Shown here: positions 63,551 through 64,000 of the stretch, piece after piece
How the letters are laid out: each line of letters begins with the position of its first letter
Position numbering within the stretch: the stretch's first letter is position 1
From: an uncultured Paracoccaceae bacterium
GTDB lineage: Bacteria > Pseudomonadota > Alphaproteobacteria > Rhodobacterales > Rhodobacteraceae
Assembly: GCA_947497985.1 (NCBI GenBank)
Contig: CANMIX010000007.1
Location: 1-64,000, forward strand
Direction of reading: 5' to 3'
Length of the DNA stretch: 64,000 nucleotides
Translations under genes and position numbers: made by a program
Notes under the pieces: model-generated
The model's database searches: none
What the model was told of the DNA's origin: nothing
The model's input: the letters and a program-made list of their open reading frames with translations, nothing else

Positions 63551-63665
63551 TTGGGCGTAGCGCCGTGCCATAGGCACGGCGCTACGCCCAAGGTCGCCAA
63601 TGTTTGGTGACATCGTCACCGCACATGCGAGCGCGGGAGCCCTACCGCTTTTAGCGGCAGGGTAA
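63551..63665 (+). repeat. Hairpin-rich repeat, copy B, with 19-bp perfect palindrome
   Basis: TTGGGCGTAGCGCCGTGCC and its exact reverse complement flank a 3-base loop (63551-63591). GGTGA/TCACC (63606-63620) and CCCT-A-CCGCT/AGCGG-C-AGGG (63640-63662) follow. The segment aligns with copy A from GGCGCT through GCGCGGGAG. Confidence 0.75.
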
Positions 63666-63681
63666 GGTGCGCAAAATAACG

Positions 63682-64000
63682 TTACGCGTCTTCGCTGGCC
63701 AATTTGTCTTGCGTTTGGGTCTCAAAATCCGCAGCACTATGGCGTTCGTGCAGCTGTTCGCTGAGATCTCCCCAGGTGCGGTTGACCATACGACCACGTT
63801 TCACAGCTGGACGCTCTGCAATCATTTCTGCCCAACGCGTCAGATTAGTGTAGCTTTTCACATCCAGGAATTCCGCTGCATTGTAGAGCGATCCTAGCAC
63901 CAACGCGCCATACCACGGCCAAATCGCGATATCAGCGATCGAGTATTCTTCGCCTGCGATAAAGGTGTTATTGGCCAGTTGTTTGTCCAATACGTCCAAC
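63682..64000 (-). CDS. Glutathione S-transferase family protein, C-terminal part
   Basis: Only the C-terminal 106 or so residues are in the window; the N-terminal thioredoxin-like domain lies beyond base 64000, so no start is visible. LANNTFIAGEEYSIADIAIW is the GST C-terminal-domain N-capping motif, and PWYGALVLGSLYNAAEFLDV and KRGRMVNRTWG follow, in the style of YghU/YfcG-type GSTs (disulfide-bond oxidoreductases). The stop is at 63682. Confidence 0.88.
   Translation of the reverse strand, partial: LDVLDKQLANNTFIAGEEYSIADIAIWPWYGALVLGSLYNAAEFLDVKSYTNLTRWAEMIAERPAVKRGRMVNRTWGDLSEQLHERHSAADFETQTQDKLASEDA

Noticed and set aside
1-64000. CRISPR arrays, prophage modules, restriction or other recognised defence islands
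   Set aside because: No regularly spaced repeats, phage structural genes, integrase or defence genes were found apart from the IS remnants at the left end.

Overview
The window is chromosomal DNA of an alphaproteobacterium, almost certainly a marine member of the Roseobacter group (Rhodobacteraceae). Pointers are moderately high GC, a VPLPA-CTERM exported protein, DUF6455, DUF1150 and DUF1467 proteins, the trxB/Lrp and mce/DUF1467 gene pairs, and a bifunctional Sat-CysC. No prophage, CRISPR array or replication origin was seen.

Layout. 1-1830: the 3' part of an initiator tRNA-Met followed by decayed insertion sequences of the IS3 and IS5 families. 2.2-7.3 kb: a spondin-domain VPLPA-CTERM protein, then a leftward methyltransferase / 2-hydroxyacid dehydrogenase / aminotransferase cluster. 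The methyltransferase resembles the N-terminal domain of plant methionine S-methyltransferase, so the cluster may make a methionine-derived sulfonium compound related to S-methylmethionine or DMSP. A small TusA-like gene lies upstream and a ribbon-helix-helix regulator faces it. 8-15 kb: LysR, EamA transporter, lone PhnM-like amidohydrolase, YHYH protein, orphan RNA ligase, purEK. 15-23 kb: Hsp20-DUF1150 under a probable heat-shock promoter, PhzF, DUF1097, a MerR/MFS pair with a classic 19-bp-spacer operator, LysR, SDR and MDR oxidoreductases. 23-30 kb: Sat-CysC, a membrane [2Fe-2S] nucleotide cyclase, a lipoprotein, trxB, Lrp, a Hint-domain protein.

30-44 kb: mostly housekeeping, with lgt-midA-pgeF as overlapping genes, ubiK, YbjN, proC, a tRNA-binding protein, a glyoxylate reductase, arsH with a small HTH-like partner, thymidine kinase, rimO, two tandem DUF6455 genes, YigZ, an M48 lipoprotein protease and DUF167. 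44-58.5 kb: nitroreductase, EI24 protein, mce-DUF1467, response regulator, aspS, a CPBP protease, pabBC, carB and an AsmA protein. 58.5-64 kb: kdsA-kpsE-kpsT (export of a probably Kdo-anchored polysaccharide; no kpsM is visible), a uracil-DNA glycosylase family protein, an SseB protein and the C-terminal part of a glutathione S-transferase.

Beyond genes, two intergenic regions (about 37.3 and 63.6 kb) hold copies of one hairpin-rich repeat whose stems differ by compensatory changes, and a probable degenerate third copy lies at about 15.2 kb. A separate 111-bp element with perfect 12-bp inverted ends lies at 38.8-38.9 kb. All functional calls come from reading the sequence; no database search was run.
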